Below are positions 38,832 to 51,930 of a DNA stretch of 64,000 nt, one piece after another. The stretch is from Azonexus sp. R2A61 (GTDB lineage: Bacteria > Pseudomonadota > Gammaproteobacteria > Burkholderiales > Rhodocyclaceae): the NCBI RefSeq assembly GCF_021401135.1, contig NZ_JACBFO010000002.1, forward strand, positions 310,001-374,000. The letters run 5' to 3'. The notes below the pieces were generated by a model that saw nothing but the letters and a program-made list of their open reading frames with translations, searched no databases and had not been told where the DNA came from. The position numbers and the translations under genes are program-made. Each line of letters starts with the position of its first letter. The first letter of the stretch is position 1.

Positions 38832-38869
38832 AAACGGTATATACGGTTTAAAAACCATATATACCGTTT
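38832..38869. promoter_or_regulatory. Double palindrome upstream of mgtC, likely operator/promoter
   Basis: Perfect 12-bp arms AAACGGTATATA (38832-38843) and TATATACCGTTT (38858-38869) are separated by 14 bases. The block can also be read as two adjacent 18-bp near-palindromes (38832-38849 and 38852-38869), each of the form AAAC-N10-GTTT around TATATA. It is the most AT-rich spot in the neighbourhood and could contain the -10 region of the mgtC promoter. Confidence 0.55.
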
Positions 38870-39683
38870 TATGCCGGGAATGCAAGCGGCGATGGCCGCC
38901 GGTTCAAACGATCAGTGAGCGCCCTGCCATTTCCGCTCACCGGCCGGCACCGCGAAGGGCAGCCAGTTCTCCGGCGGCGGCAGCGGACAGGTGGCGAACG
39001 GCGTGAACGCGCAGGGCGGGTTGAAAGCGCGGTTGAAATCGAGGCGGATACGGCCGTCGACCGCCGGTTTCGCCTTCAGGAAACGGCCGGCACCATAGGT
39101 CTCGCGGCCGCTCGTGCGGTCGCGGAAGACGAAGAAGACCTCGCGCTCGCCGACCGCCATCGGCAAAAGTTCGACCTTTTGCCCGTCGACCGCAAACACC
39201 GCCTTGAAGGCAACCGTCACCGGCTTCAGTTCGCCGGTGACGTTGGGCACCTCCATGCTCACCGGCGGCGCCAGCGGCAACCACTCGGCGTCGACGACCC
39301 AGGCCGGATCTTCGGGAAAATGCTCGATGCCGGCGAACGGCTGGCGCATCGCCCAGGCGCGGTCGCGCACGCGGGCGGCGAAACGGCCGTCACGGTCGAC
39401 GATGAAAAACGACAGATTTTCGTGGTCGACCGTAGACGGCTGGCCGTCGCGGTCGGTCGCCAGCGGCCTCGCCTCGCCGCCGGCCGGCTGCCAGAAGACC
39501 TCGCCGTCGCGGCACAGCAGGTCGCCGAGATGCGCCGGCCCGGACGGCAGGCGGACGACGCAATTGTCGCCGCTGCCGACCTTGCTGATTGCATCCTCCA
39601 GCCAGAACAGGCCGACCAGGCCGAGCCAGCTGTCCGGCCCGGCCAGTTCGGCGTGGCGGGCCTGCCGCCACTGATCGAGGGTC

Positions 39684-42263
<2,580 letters not shown>

Positions 42264-42300
42264 GGTGTTCTCCAATCGCGCTGAATGCCGAATGTTTCAG

Positions 42301-42328
42301 AAATGAGGGTCGACCCGGAATTTTCAAG
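42301..42328 (-). promoter_or_regulatory. Sigma-32 (heat-shock) promoter of clpB
   Basis: On the minus strand CTTGAAA (42322-42328) is followed after 12 bases by CCCTCATTT (42301-42309), a close match to the RpoH consensus CTTGAAA / CCCCATNT. It lies 38 bases upstream of the clpB start. Confidence 0.8.
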
Positions 42329-42432
42329 ACGCACCCTGGCGAATACGCGTATATCCCTATTGCTCCGCGGGAATTTGCGGGTAAGCTACGCCCACCAAAA
42401 AAACCATATTCGCAATGCAAGGGGAAGCTCTC

Positions 42433-44061
42433 ATGACGGGAATGAGCCTGCGCGGCAAGTTGACCGCGATGACATTGACCACCATCGGTGCCTTGATCGT
42501 ATTGTTCGTCGTTCTGCTGATCGACGGCAAGAACAGCATGATGGAAGACCGCAAGAACAAGGTGCGCAACCTGGTCGAGGTCGCCGAAGCCACGGTCGCC
42601 CACTTCGAGGCCATGGCCAAGGCCGGCAAGATCGGCGAGGACGAAGCCAAGCAACTGGCCGCCGAAGCCCTGCGCGACATGCGCTACGACAAGGTCGAAT
42701 ATTTCTGGATCAACGACCTGAGCGACACCATGGTCATGCATCCGATCAAGCCCGAACTGCAGGGCCAGAAGCTCGACAAGATCAAGGACAAGAACGGCAA
42801 GCTGCTGTTCCTTGAGTTCAACCGCACGGTCAACGAAAGTGGTTCCGGCTTCGTCGACTATCTATGGCCGAAACCGGGGGCCGAGGAAGGCGTGCCGAAG
42901 ATTTCCTACGTCACCGGCTTCAAGCCCTGGGGCTGGGTGATCGGTTCCGGCATCTACATCGACGACGTCGAGGCCAGGTTCCGCCACAATGCCCTGTGGC
43001 TGCTTGCCTGGGGCATCGGCCTGGGCGGTTTCATCGCCGTGTCGCTGTCGCTGCTGTCGCGCAACATCATCCGCACGCTGGGCGGCGACCCGGCCGTCGC
43101 CTCGGCGATCACCCGGCGCATCGCCGCCGGCGACCTGTCGACGCCGGTCGAATGCGCCGCCGACGACAAGGGCAGCCTGCTCGTCGACATCCGCAGCATG
43201 CAGGACACGCTGCGCACGATGATCGCCACCATCACCGGCAATGCCGAACAGGTGGCGAGCGCCGCCGAACAACTGCTGACCGCCTCCGAGGAAGTGGCCA
43301 GCCGGGCTCGCCAGCAGAGCGATGCCGCGTCGTCGATGGCCGCCTCGGTCGAGGAAATGGCAGTCAGCATCGACCAGGTCAAGGAAAACGCCGGCGAGGC
43401 GCACGGCATCTCCCGCGAATCCGGTACCTTGTCCGAGGAAGGCGCGGCGGTCATCCACAGCGCGGCCACCGAGATGCGCAAGATTTCCGAAGCGGTGCAG
43501 GCCTCGTCCGGCATCATCGAGGACCTCGGCAAGCAGTCCGACCAGATCACCTCCATCGTCAATACCATCCGCGACATCGCCGACCAGACCAACCTGCTGG
43601 CGCTGAATGCCGCCATCGAGGCGGCTCGCGCCGGCGAACAGGGCCGGGGCTTCGCGGTGGTGGCCGACGAAGTGCGCAAACTGGCCGAGCGGACCAGCCT
43701 GTCGACCACCGAGATCGCCGACATGGTCGGCAAGATCCAGAACGGTACCCGCAGCGCCGTGACCAGCATGCAGGCCGGCGTCGTCCAGGTCGGCAACGGT
43801 GTCGAGCTGGCCAACCAGGCCGGCGACTCGATCAACCGCATCCGCGACGGCGCGCTGCGCGTCACGCACGTGGTCAACGGCATTTCCGATTCGATCGCCG
43901 AGCAGAGCATCGCCAGCAACGACATCGCGCAGAAGCTGGAGACCATCGCCCAGATGTCCGAGGAAAGCGCCATCGCCGTGCGCCACACGGCCGACGCGGC
44001 GCGCCGGCTGCAAAGCCTGTCGCACGAACTGCACGAGGCGGTGGCCCGCTTCCGCACCTGA
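42433..44061 (+). CDS. Methyl-accepting chemotaxis protein with single Cache domain
   Basis: A 542-residue chemoreceptor. A membrane helix (about 10-32) is followed by a periplasmic sCache_2-type domain ([17 protein letters not shown] ... [13 protein letters not shown]), a second helix (about 185-208), a HAMP-like region and a cytoplasmic signalling domain. The hairpin tip contains [45 protein letters not shown]. Cache domains of this class commonly bind small organic acids, but the ligand is not evident. The ATG at 42433 follows AAGGGGA; an earlier in-frame ATG at 42415 is less likely. It is divergent from clpB and ends in a strong terminator. Confidence 0.9.
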   Translation: MTGMSLRGKLTAMTLTTIGALIVLFVVLLIDGKNSMMEDRKNKVRNLVEVAEATVAHFEAMAKAGKIGEDEAKQLAAEALRDMRYDKVEYFWINDLSDTMVMHPIKPELQGQKLDKIKDKNGKLLFLEFNRTVNESGSGFVDYLWPKPGAEEGVPKISYVTGFKPWGWVIGSGIYIDDVEARFRHNALWLLAWGIGLGGFIAVSLSLLSRNIIRTLGGDPAVASAITRRIAAGDLSTPVECAADDKGSLLVDIRSMQDTLRTMIATITGNAEQVASAAEQLLTASEEVASRARQQSDAASSMAASVEEMAVSIDQVKENAGEAHGISRESGTLSEEGAAVIHSAATEMRKISEAVQASSGIIEDLGKQSDQITSIVNTIRDIADQTNLLALNAAIEAARAGEQGRGFAVVADEVRKLAERTSLSTTEIADMVGKIQNGTRSAVTSMQAGVVQVGNGVELANQAGDSINRIRDGALRVTHVVNGISDSIAEQSIASNDIAQKLETIAQMSEESAIAVRHTADAARRLQSLSHELHEAVARFRT

Positions 44062-44085
44062 TCGGGAAGCATCCCGGGAAAAACG

Positions 44086-44110
44086 AAGGGACGCCGCGGC
44101 GTCCCTTTTT
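44086..44110 (+). terminator. Intrinsic terminator after the chemoreceptor gene
   Basis: Perfect stem AAGGGACGCC / GGCGTCCCTT (44086-44107) with a two-base loop, ending in a run of T. It separates the chemoreceptor from the convergent moaE. Confidence 0.85.
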
Positions 44111-44134
44111 CGTGGCTGCGGCCGGTCGACCGCG

Positions 44135-44587
44135 CTAGTCCTGCCAGCGCGCCGCGGCGCTGTCGTCGGACTCGCGGGCGTCGACCCAGCGACCGCCGTC
44201 GGCCGTCGCTTCCTTCTTCCAGAACGGCGCCTTCGTCTTCAGGTAGTCCATGATGAACTCGCAGGCGGCGAAGGCCTCGCCGCGGTGCGCCGAGCTCACC
44301 GCGACCAGCACGATCTGGTCGCACGGCGCGAGCGGACCGACGCGGTGGATGACCAGCGCGTCGAAGATGTCCCAGCGCCCTTGCGCGTCGGCGACGATGG
44401 CCTCGAGCGCTTTCTCGGTCATGCCCGGGTAGTGTTCCAGCGTCATGCCGGACACGCTGGCGCCGTCGTTGATGTCGCGCACCAGGCCGACGAAGCTGGC
44501 CAGCGCGCCGATGCGCGGGTCGTTGGCGCGCAGTGCGGTCAACTCGGCACCGACGTCGAAATCCGCTGTCTGCACGCGCACGCTCAT
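44135..44587 (-). CDS. moaE: Molybdopterin synthase catalytic subunit MoaE
   Basis: A 150-residue protein of molybdenum cofactor synthesis that, with thiocarboxylated MoaD, converts cPMP to molybdopterin. Family segments include GALASFVGLVRDIN, LEHYPGMTEKALE, VIHRVGPLAPCDQIVLVAVSSAHR and the catalytic Lys in DYLKTKAPFWKKE. moaD is not adjacent. It ends one operon with prfC, 13 bases upstream. The cofactor is required by NapA. Confidence 0.93.
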   Translation of the reverse strand: MSVRVQTADFDVGAELTALRANDPRIGALASFVGLVRDINDGASVSGMTLEHYPGMTEKALEAIVADAQGRWDIFDALVIHRVGPLAPCDQIVLVAVSSAHRGEAFAACEFIMDYLKTKAPFWKKEATADGGRWVDARESDDSAAARWQD

Positions 44588-44600
44588 CGCCGGGCCTCCG

Positions 44601-46175
<1,575 letters not shown>

Positions 46176-46245
46176 GGCGGGAAAATGGAAAGCGGGGAAA
46201 GGGCGCGATTATACCCGCAGCCCCCGCCCGCCCCCCTCGCCTCGC

Positions 46246-46725
46246 TCAGCGATTCGACGCAAAAACCGTGGCCCGGCCGTCGCGCCGGACCAGCAGCACG
46301 TCGTAAGGATCGCGCCGGCCGCGGTAGGCCGGCCCGTCCATGCCCGGCGAACCGACCGGCATGCCGGGCACGGCCAGGCCGATGGCCGCCGGCCGTTCGG
46401 CCAGCAGGCGATGGATGTCGCTCGCCGGCACATGGCCTTCCAGCAGGTAGCCGTCGATCTGTGCGGTATGGCACGACGCGTAGCGCGCCGGCATGCCGAG
46501 CCGGCGCCGGGCACCGTCGAGGTCATCGACCTCGTGCACGCGCACCGCGAAACCCGAGGCCTCGAGATGCGCCACCCAGTCCTTGCAACAACCGCAGTAC
46601 GGACTTTTCCAGACCTCGACGAGCGCGCGCCGCGGCGCCGCGGCCAGCTGCCCGGCCAGACCGCCGGCCAGCGCCGCCAGGGCGAATTTCAGCCAGCCGC
46701 GCCGGCCGGCGTTCAAGGGATTCAC
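46246..46725 (-). CDS. DUF411-family metal-binding exported protein
   Basis: A 159-residue protein of the DUF411 family, often annotated as copper-related metal-binding protein. The N-terminus RRGWLKFALAALAGGLAGQLAAA resembles a twin-arginine signal. The mature part begins ALVEVWKSPYCGCCKDW, a Cys-rich motif, and has a third conserved Cys/His pair in YASCHTAQIDGYLLEGHVP. The start is a GTG (46723-46725) supported by GAGGAG six bases upstream. It is the last gene of the RND efflux locus. Confidence 0.8.
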   Translation of the reverse strand: MNPLNAGRRGWLKFALAALAGGLAGQLAAAPRRALVEVWKSPYCGCCKDWVAHLEASGFAVRVHEVDDLDGARRRLGMPARYASCHTAQIDGYLLEGHVPASDIHRLLAERPAAIGLAVPGMPVGSPGMDGPAYRGRRDPYDVLLVRRDGRATVFASNR

Positions 46726-46735
46726 GCGGCGCTCC

Positions 46736-47110
46736 TCACGGCGCCACGGCCCGAGCCTGCATCAGCTTCTGGCCCGGGAACTGGACGCTGATCAGCAGAC
46801 GGGCGCCGGCCGCGACCTCGCCCTTGCCTTCCAGGCGGTCGCCACCGGCCGGCTTCAGGTCGATTTCGCGCTTGTCGGTACCGGCCAGCACCGTCAGTTT
46901 GCCGCTGGCGCCGGCGGTGTCGAGCGCCTCACCGTGCTGGCTGGCATGGACGACGACCTGGCCGCCGCGGGCGACGATCTCGAACTGCGCGTGGCCGGCT
47001 TCGGCGACGACGCCGCCGAACTGCGGCTGACCGTGGGTTTCGTGGGCCAGCGCGGCGGGTGCTGCGGTCAACGTCAATGCGAGGCAAAAAATGGAAGCGA
47101 AGGTTTTCAT
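46736..47110 (-). CDS. Small exported protein of the metal efflux locus, function unknown
   Basis: A 124-residue protein with a signal peptide (FASIFCLALTLTAAPAALA) followed by HETHGQPQFGGVVAEAGHAQFEIVARG. The His-containing mature N-terminus and a compact beta-rich remainder suggest periplasmic metal binding. It lies 20 bases behind the RND permease gene and 10 bases before the DUF411 gene. I do not recognise a named family with certainty. Confidence 0.7.
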   Translation of the reverse strand: MKTFASIFCLALTLTAAPAALAHETHGQPQFGGVVAEAGHAQFEIVARGGQVVVHASQHGEALDTAGASGKLTVLAGTDKREIDLKPAGGDRLEGKGEVAAGARLLISVQFPGQKLMQARAVAP

Positions 47111-47130
47111 CGGTTTCTCCTGGATTGAAA

Positions 47131-50100
47131 TCAAAGGGCTTCGACGGAAGCGTCGTGACACAGCCGCTCGGCCGAGCGGCGGCCGAATAGCAGGAACAGG
47201 GCGGGCGTGACGAAGGTGTCGAGCAGCGTCGCGCCGATCAGCCCGGAAAAGATCACCACCGCCACCGGATGCAGGATCTCGGTACCCGGCCGGCCGGCTT
47301 CGAATAGCAGCGGCGCCAGCGCGAAAGCGGCAACCAGCGCGGTCATCAGCACCGGCGTCAGCCGCTCCAGCGAGCCGCGCACGATCATCGGCACGCCAAA
47401 GGCTTGGCCTTCCAGGCGCATCAGGTTCAACCAGTGGCTGAGCTTGAGGATGCCGTTGCGCGTGGCGATGCCGGCCAGCGTGATGAAGCCGATCAGCGCG
47501 GCGATCGACAGCGGCTGGCCGGACAGCCACAGGCCGACGACGGCGCCGACCAGCGCCAGCGGGATGTTGACCATCACCAGCCCGGCCAGCAGTGCCGAGC
47601 GGTAACGCCCGTACAGCACCAGAAAAACCAGCGCCGCCGACACCAGCGCTAGCCCCCCGATCAGCCGGGCCGCCTCTTCCTGCGCCTGGAACTGCCCGCC
47701 GAGCGTGACGAAGTAACCGGCCGGCAGCGGGAAATCGGCAATTGCCGCCCGCAGGTCGGCGACCACCGCCGACAGTGCCCGGTCCTGCGCGTTCAGCGAG
47801 ATGACGATGCGCCGTCGGCCGTCGTCGCGGGCGATCTGGTTCGGCCCGTCGGCATCCTCGATGCTGGCCAGTTTTTCCAGCGGCACCGGGCCGAGCGGCG
47901 TCTCGATCAGCAGGCCGCGCAGCCCGTCCACCGCCCGGCCGCGCTCCGGCAGCCGCAGCAACAGGTCGAAGCGGCGGTTGCCGTCGATGATCTGGGCGAC
48001 CTTTTCGCCGTCGACCAGCCGTTGCAGCCGGTCGAGCAAGGCCGCCGGCGACAGCCCGTAGGCGGCCAGCGCATCGAAATCGACATGCACCTTGATCTGC
48101 GGCGCCAGCACCTGCTTCTCGACCTCCAGATCGGCAACGCCGGGAATGCCGGCCAGCCGGGCGCGCAGCGCGTGCGCCTGGCCGCGCAGCACGTCGAGGT
48201 CGTCGCCGAAGATCTTGATCGCCACCTGGGCACGCACGCCGGACATCATATGATCGATGCGGTGCGAAATCGGCTGGCCGAGGTTCAGGCTGCCCGGCAG
48301 GTCCTTCAGCCGGCGGCGGATGTCGGCCAGGATTTCCTCCTTGTCGCGACCGTCGCGCAGGCGCAGCTCCAGTTCGGAGACGTGCACGCCTTCGGCATGT
48401 TCGTCGAGTTCGGCACGCCCCGAGCGGCGGCCGATGTGCACGATCTCCGGCACGCCGAGCAGCTTCGTTTCGGCCTGGGCGGCCAGACGAACCGACTCGG
48501 CCAGCGTCACGCCCGGGTCGAGGCGCAGGCCGACGGTGATCGACCCCTCGTTGAACGGCGGCAGGAAAGTGGTCGGGAACAGCGGCACGCTGGCCGCCGC
48601 CAGCAGTACGGCGACGGCCGCGACGATGGCCGGCCGGCGCGGCGCAGCAAGCACCGTTTCGAGCGCCCGCCGATAACGCGCCTTGAGCCAGGCGACCAGC
48701 CGCGTATCGGCATGGCCGGCGCGCGCCAGCGGCGGCAGCAGCCAGGCGGCGAGGACCGGCGTGACGGTCACCGAGACCAGCAACGAGGCCAGGATGGAAA
48801 CGATGTAGGCGATGCCGAGCGGCACGAACAGCCGCCCCTCGATGCCGGGCAGCGCGAACAGCGGCACGAAGACCAGGGCGATGATCGCCGTCGCGTAGAC
48901 GATGGCCGAACGCACCTCCAGCGAAGCGCGCACGACCAGTTCCCGGATCTCGAAGGCGACGCCGTCGCGTGCCGCCTCGCGCAGCCGGCGCAGGATGTTC
49001 TCGACGTCGACCACCGCATCGTCGACCAGCTCGCCGATGGCGATCGCCAGCCCGCCCAGCGTCATGGTGTTGATCGACAGGCCGAAGGCCTTGAAGACCA
49101 GCACGGCGATCAGGATGGACAGCGGGATCGCGGTCAGCGAGATCAGCATGGTGCGCAGGTTGCCGAGGAAGCAGAACAGCACGCCGGCGACCAGGCAGGC
49201 GGCGAGCAGCAGCTTGACCTGCAGGTTGTGCAGCGAGGCTTCGATGAAATCGGCCTGGCGGAAGATCACCTGCGGCTCGCCGACGCCGTCGGGACGGCCG
49301 CGGGCGATGTCGTGCAGCGCGCTTTCCAGGCGCCGGGTCAGGTCGACCGTATCGGCCGTCGGCTGTTTCTGGATGCTCAGGATCACCGCCGGCTCGCCGT
49401 TGAAACCGGCATCGCCGCGTTTGACGGCGGCCGCAAAGGCCACCTCGGCAACCTGGCGGAGCAGCACCGGCTGGCCGTTTCTTGCGGTCAACGCCAGGTT
49501 TTGCAGGTTTTCCAGCCGGGCGCTGCGGCCCAGATGGCGGATCAGGTATTCGCGCCCGTTCACTTCCAGGAAGCCGCCCGAGGTATTCGCCGAATAGCCG
49601 CGCAGCGCCGTTTCCAGCGTATCGAGCGAAATGCCCAGTTCGGCCATCCGGCGCGGATCAGGCTGCACCTGGAACTGCCGCACCTGGCCGCCGATCGGGA
49701 TCACCTGGGCGACGCCGCTGACCGCCATCAGCCGCGGCCGCAGCACCCAGTCGGCGTACTCGCGGGCGCGCATCGCGTCGCCCTGCGCCGCATCGAGCGG
49801 AATCGCCAGCATCATGATCTCGCCCATGATCGACGACACCGGCCCCATGCGCGGCACGATGCCGGCCGGCAATTCGCCGGGCAAGGCGGCCAACCGCTCC
49901 GAGACCATCTGCCGGGCGCGGAACAACTCGGTATCCCAGGCAAAGGAAACGTAGACGAAAGACAGCCCGGCCGACGACACCGAACGCACGCCGGTCACGC
50001 CGGGCAGTCCGTTGAGCGCCGTCTCGATCGGGAAGGTCACCAGTTGCTCGACCTCCTCCGGCGCCATGCCGCCGGTTTCGGTCATCACCGTCACGGTCGA

Positions 50101-50232
50101 CTTGTTCAGATCGGGAAAAACGTCCACCGGCAGCCGGTTCGCTTCGAACGCGCCCCAGGCCACCAGCAAGGCCGCCGAGACGAGCACGAACAGGCGGCTC
50201 GCCAGACTCTTGGTCACCAGCCATTGAAACAT
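47131..50232 (-). CDS. Heavy-metal RND efflux permease (CusA/CzcA family)
   Basis: A 1033-residue inner-membrane proton/metal antiporter with two repeats of one plus five membrane helices and two large periplasmic loops. Family segments include FPDLNKSTVTVMTETGGMAPEEVEQLVTFPIE and the proton-relay helix GGLAIAIGELVDDAVVDVENILRR with paired Asp residues. The metal is not obvious: neighbours resemble both Czc (Co/Zn/Cd/Ni) and copper-handling proteins. The ATG at 50230-50232 begins MFQWLV. It follows the adaptor gene by 10 bases. Confidence 0.93.
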   Translation of the reverse strand: MFQWLVTKSLASRLFVLVSAALLVAWGAFEANRLPVDVFPDLNKSTVTVMTETGGMAPEEVEQLVTFPIETALNGLPGVTGVRSVSSAGLSFVYVSFAWDTELFRARQMVSERLAALPGELPAGIVPRMGPVSSIMGEIMMLAIPLDAAQGDAMRAREYADWVLRPRLMAVSGVAQVIPIGGQVRQFQVQPDPRRMAELGISLDTLETALRGYSANTSGGFLEVNGREYLIRHLGRSARLENLQNLALTARNGQPVLLRQVAEVAFAAAVKRGDAGFNGEPAVILSIQKQPTADTVDLTRRLESALHDIARGRPDGVGEPQVIFRQADFIEASLHNLQVKLLLAACLVAGVLFCFLGNLRTMLISLTAIPLSILIAVLVFKAFGLSINTMTLGGLAIAIGELVDDAVVDVENILRRLREAARDGVAFEIRELVVRASLEVRSAIVYATAIIALVFVPLFALPGIEGRLFVPLGIAYIVSILASLLVSVTVTPVLAAWLLPPLARAGHADTRLVAWLKARYRRALETVLAAPRRPAIVAAVAVLLAAASVPLFPTTFLPPFNEGSITVGLRLDPGVTLAESVRLAAQAETKLLGVPEIVHIGRRSGRAELDEHAEGVHVSELELRLRDGRDKEEILADIRRRLKDLPGSLNLGQPISHRIDHMMSGVRAQVAIKIFGDDLDVLRGQAHALRARLAGIPGVADLEVEKQVLAPQIKVHVDFDALAAYGLSPAALLDRLQRLVDGEKVAQIIDGNRRFDLLLRLPERGRAVDGLRGLLIETPLGPVPLEKLASIEDADGPNQIARDDGRRRIVISLNAQDRALSAVVADLRAAIADFPLPAGYFVTLGGQFQAQEEAARLIGGLALVSAALVFLVLYGRYRSALLAGLVMVNIPLALVGAVVGLWLSGQPLSIAALIGFITLAGIATRNGILKLSHWLNLMRLEGQAFGVPMIVRGSLERLTPVLMTALVAAFALAPLLFEAGRPGTEILHPVAVVIFSGLIGATLLDTFVTPALFLLFGRRSAERLCHDASVEAL

Positions 50233-50242
50233 CGCGGCCTCC

Positions 50243-51370
50243 TCAGCGGATCTGGTTGACCAGCGCCGCGCCGTCGACGACGACACGGTCGCCCGGCTGC
50301 AGCCCGTCGACGATCAGCACCCGCGCGCCGTCCAGCGGCTGCGTGCGAACCAGGCGCGGCACGAAATGCTCGGGCGACTGCTTGACCCAGACGGTCGGCG
50401 CGTTGGCCGGACTGCGCACCAGCGCCCGGCTGGGCAGCGCAAAACCGGGTTTTTCGCCGACGGCTGCGGTCGACCGCAGCTGCAGCCGGATTTTCACCGG
50501 CTGGCCGAGCGGCAGCGCCAGCCCGGCCTGCTCGCCGCGATGCGCGAACAGCAAGGGCAGCGCCTGCTCGCGCAACTGGCGGGCGGCACCGAGCAACTGC
50601 ATCGGCCAGGTTCGCTCGCCGACCGCCAGCGTCGCGCCGACGATGTCATCCACCGCCAGCGTCTCGTAGGCCAGCGCCTCGACCACCAGGCTGTCCGGAT
50701 CGACGATCTCGAACAGCGTCGCGCGCGCCTCGACCACTTCGCCGAGCCGCACATTGCTCGCCGCGACGACGCCAGCGACCGGCGCCCGCAACAGTTCGCG
50801 CCCGTTCAGCCCCTGGCCGAGCGCGGCGACCCGGCCGGTCAGCGCCTTGAGCTCGCTTTCCGCCGCCTCGATTTCCTTGCCCGGCACCGTGTCGGCCAGT
50901 TCGCGCAGCCGCGCCAGCCGCTTCTCGGCCAGCCCGCGCGCCGCCTGCAGTTCGGCCAGTTGCGCCGCCGAACCGCCGGCATCGAGCGGCGCCGCCGCCG
51001 GCACCACCTCGGCCAGCACCTGGCCGCGTTTGACCCGCATGCCGGCCATCGGCAGACCGCCAGCACCGGCCGCCTCGATGCGCCCGCCGAGTTGCGTCTG
51101 CACCCGCCCGCCGCGCTGCGGATCGCCGACCACGCGTGCCGCCAGTTCGACGCTCGGCGCCGCATCGCCGGCCAGCGCCGGCTGCGTGCGCACGCCGATC
51201 AGCCGTTGCGCCGGCTTGGGCAGGAACACCGAACCGTCGGCCCGGCGCTGCGGCGTATCGCCGGATTCCGCCAGCGCCTTTTTCTCGTCGCCATGGTCGT
51301 GGCCTTCATGCGCCAGCACCGGGCCTGCGGTCAACACCGTCAGCAGCAGAAAAACCGGTAGCGCGTTCAT
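50243..51370 (-). CDS. RND periplasmic adaptor (CzcB/CusB-like)
   Basis: A 375-residue membrane fusion protein. The signal peptide MNALPVFLLLTVLTAGPVLA is followed by a His/Asp-rich stretch HEGHDHGDEKK that may bind metal. Then come a lipoyl/barrel-sandwich region split by an alpha-helical hairpin (about 140-200) and beta-barrel and membrane-proximal domains ending GLQPGDRVVVDGAALVNQIR. It joins the RND pump to the TolC-like channel. The ATG overlaps the stop of the 187-residue protein upstream by four bases. Confidence 0.9.
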   Translation of the reverse strand: MNALPVFLLLTVLTAGPVLAHEGHDHGDEKKALAESGDTPQRRADGSVFLPKPAQRLIGVRTQPALAGDAAPSVELAARVVGDPQRGGRVQTQLGGRIEAAGAGGLPMAGMRVKRGQVLAEVVPAAAPLDAGGSAAQLAELQAARGLAEKRLARLRELADTVPGKEIEAAESELKALTGRVAALGQGLNGRELLRAPVAGVVAASNVRLGEVVEARATLFEIVDPDSLVVEALAYETLAVDDIVGATLAVGERTWPMQLLGAARQLREQALPLLFAHRGEQAGLALPLGQPVKIRLQLRSTAAVGEKPGFALPSRALVRSPANAPTVWVKQSPEHFVPRLVRTQPLDGARVLIVDGLQPGDRVVVDGAALVNQIR

Positions 51371-51930
51371 GCGGCACCTCCGCGACGGCGGCGAACGATG
51401 GCAAAGGCACCCAGTCCGAGCAGCGCCGCGCCGCCGGCCAGCGGCCAGACAAAACGGCCGGCACGGTCGCCGGCCTGCGCCGCCTCGCCGTCGACGACCA
51501 GCTCGCCACTCAACAGATCGCCGTCGTCGCCGGCAACCAGCGTGAAAGCCAGCGGATGTTCGCCGGCCGCCCGCAGCGGCGCCAGCCAGTCGGCATCGGC
51601 CACCAGATAATCGCCGCGTTCGCTGCGGAACGCCGCATTGGCGCTGCGTCCGGCAGCCTCCACCTGGAGCGTGGCGCCGAGCACCGGCGCGTTGTCCGGC
51701 GCGCGGTCGACATGCAGCACCAGGCCTTCGGGATAGAGCCGGCCGACGATCTCGAACGCGTCGCTGTCGGCGACGACGGCCGGAATCGCCACGACCGGGC
51801 CTTCCGCCGCCAACGCGGCCGAACCGACGAATGCTGCGGTCGACAGACCGATCAGCGCTTTTTTCAGCCACCCGGAGGGATGGCGGGAACGATCATGGGA
51901 AAGATTCAGGAACACGGGGTTCTCCTTCAT
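51367..51930 (-). CDS. Exported protein with C-terminal membrane anchor, function unknown
   Basis: A 187-residue protein inserted between the channel and adaptor genes of the efflux operon, overlapping both by four bases. It has an N-terminal hydrophobic signal (ALIGLSTAAFVGSAALA), a roughly 110-residue beta-rich periplasmic domain (VAIPAVVADSDAFEIVGRLYPEGL...) and a C-terminal helix WPLAGGAALLGLGAFAIV followed by RRRRGGAA, typical of a membrane-anchored envelope protein. I do not recognise the family; conserved position suggests an accessory efflux role. Confidence 0.7.
   Translation of the reverse strand: MKENPVFLNLSHDRSRHPSGWLKKALIGLSTAAFVGSAALAAEGPVVAIPAVVADSDAFEIVGRLYPEGLVLHVDRAPDNAPVLGATLQVEAAGRSANAAFRSERGDYLVADADWLAPLRAAGEHPLAFTLVAGDDGDLLSGELVVDGEAAQAGDRAGRFVWPLAGGAALLGLGAFAIVRRRRGGAA

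Noticed and set aside
42264..42275. ClpB start four codons upstream (MENT)
   Set aside because: That codon is TTG; the ATG at 42261-42263 has GGAG at good spacing and matches family N-termini.
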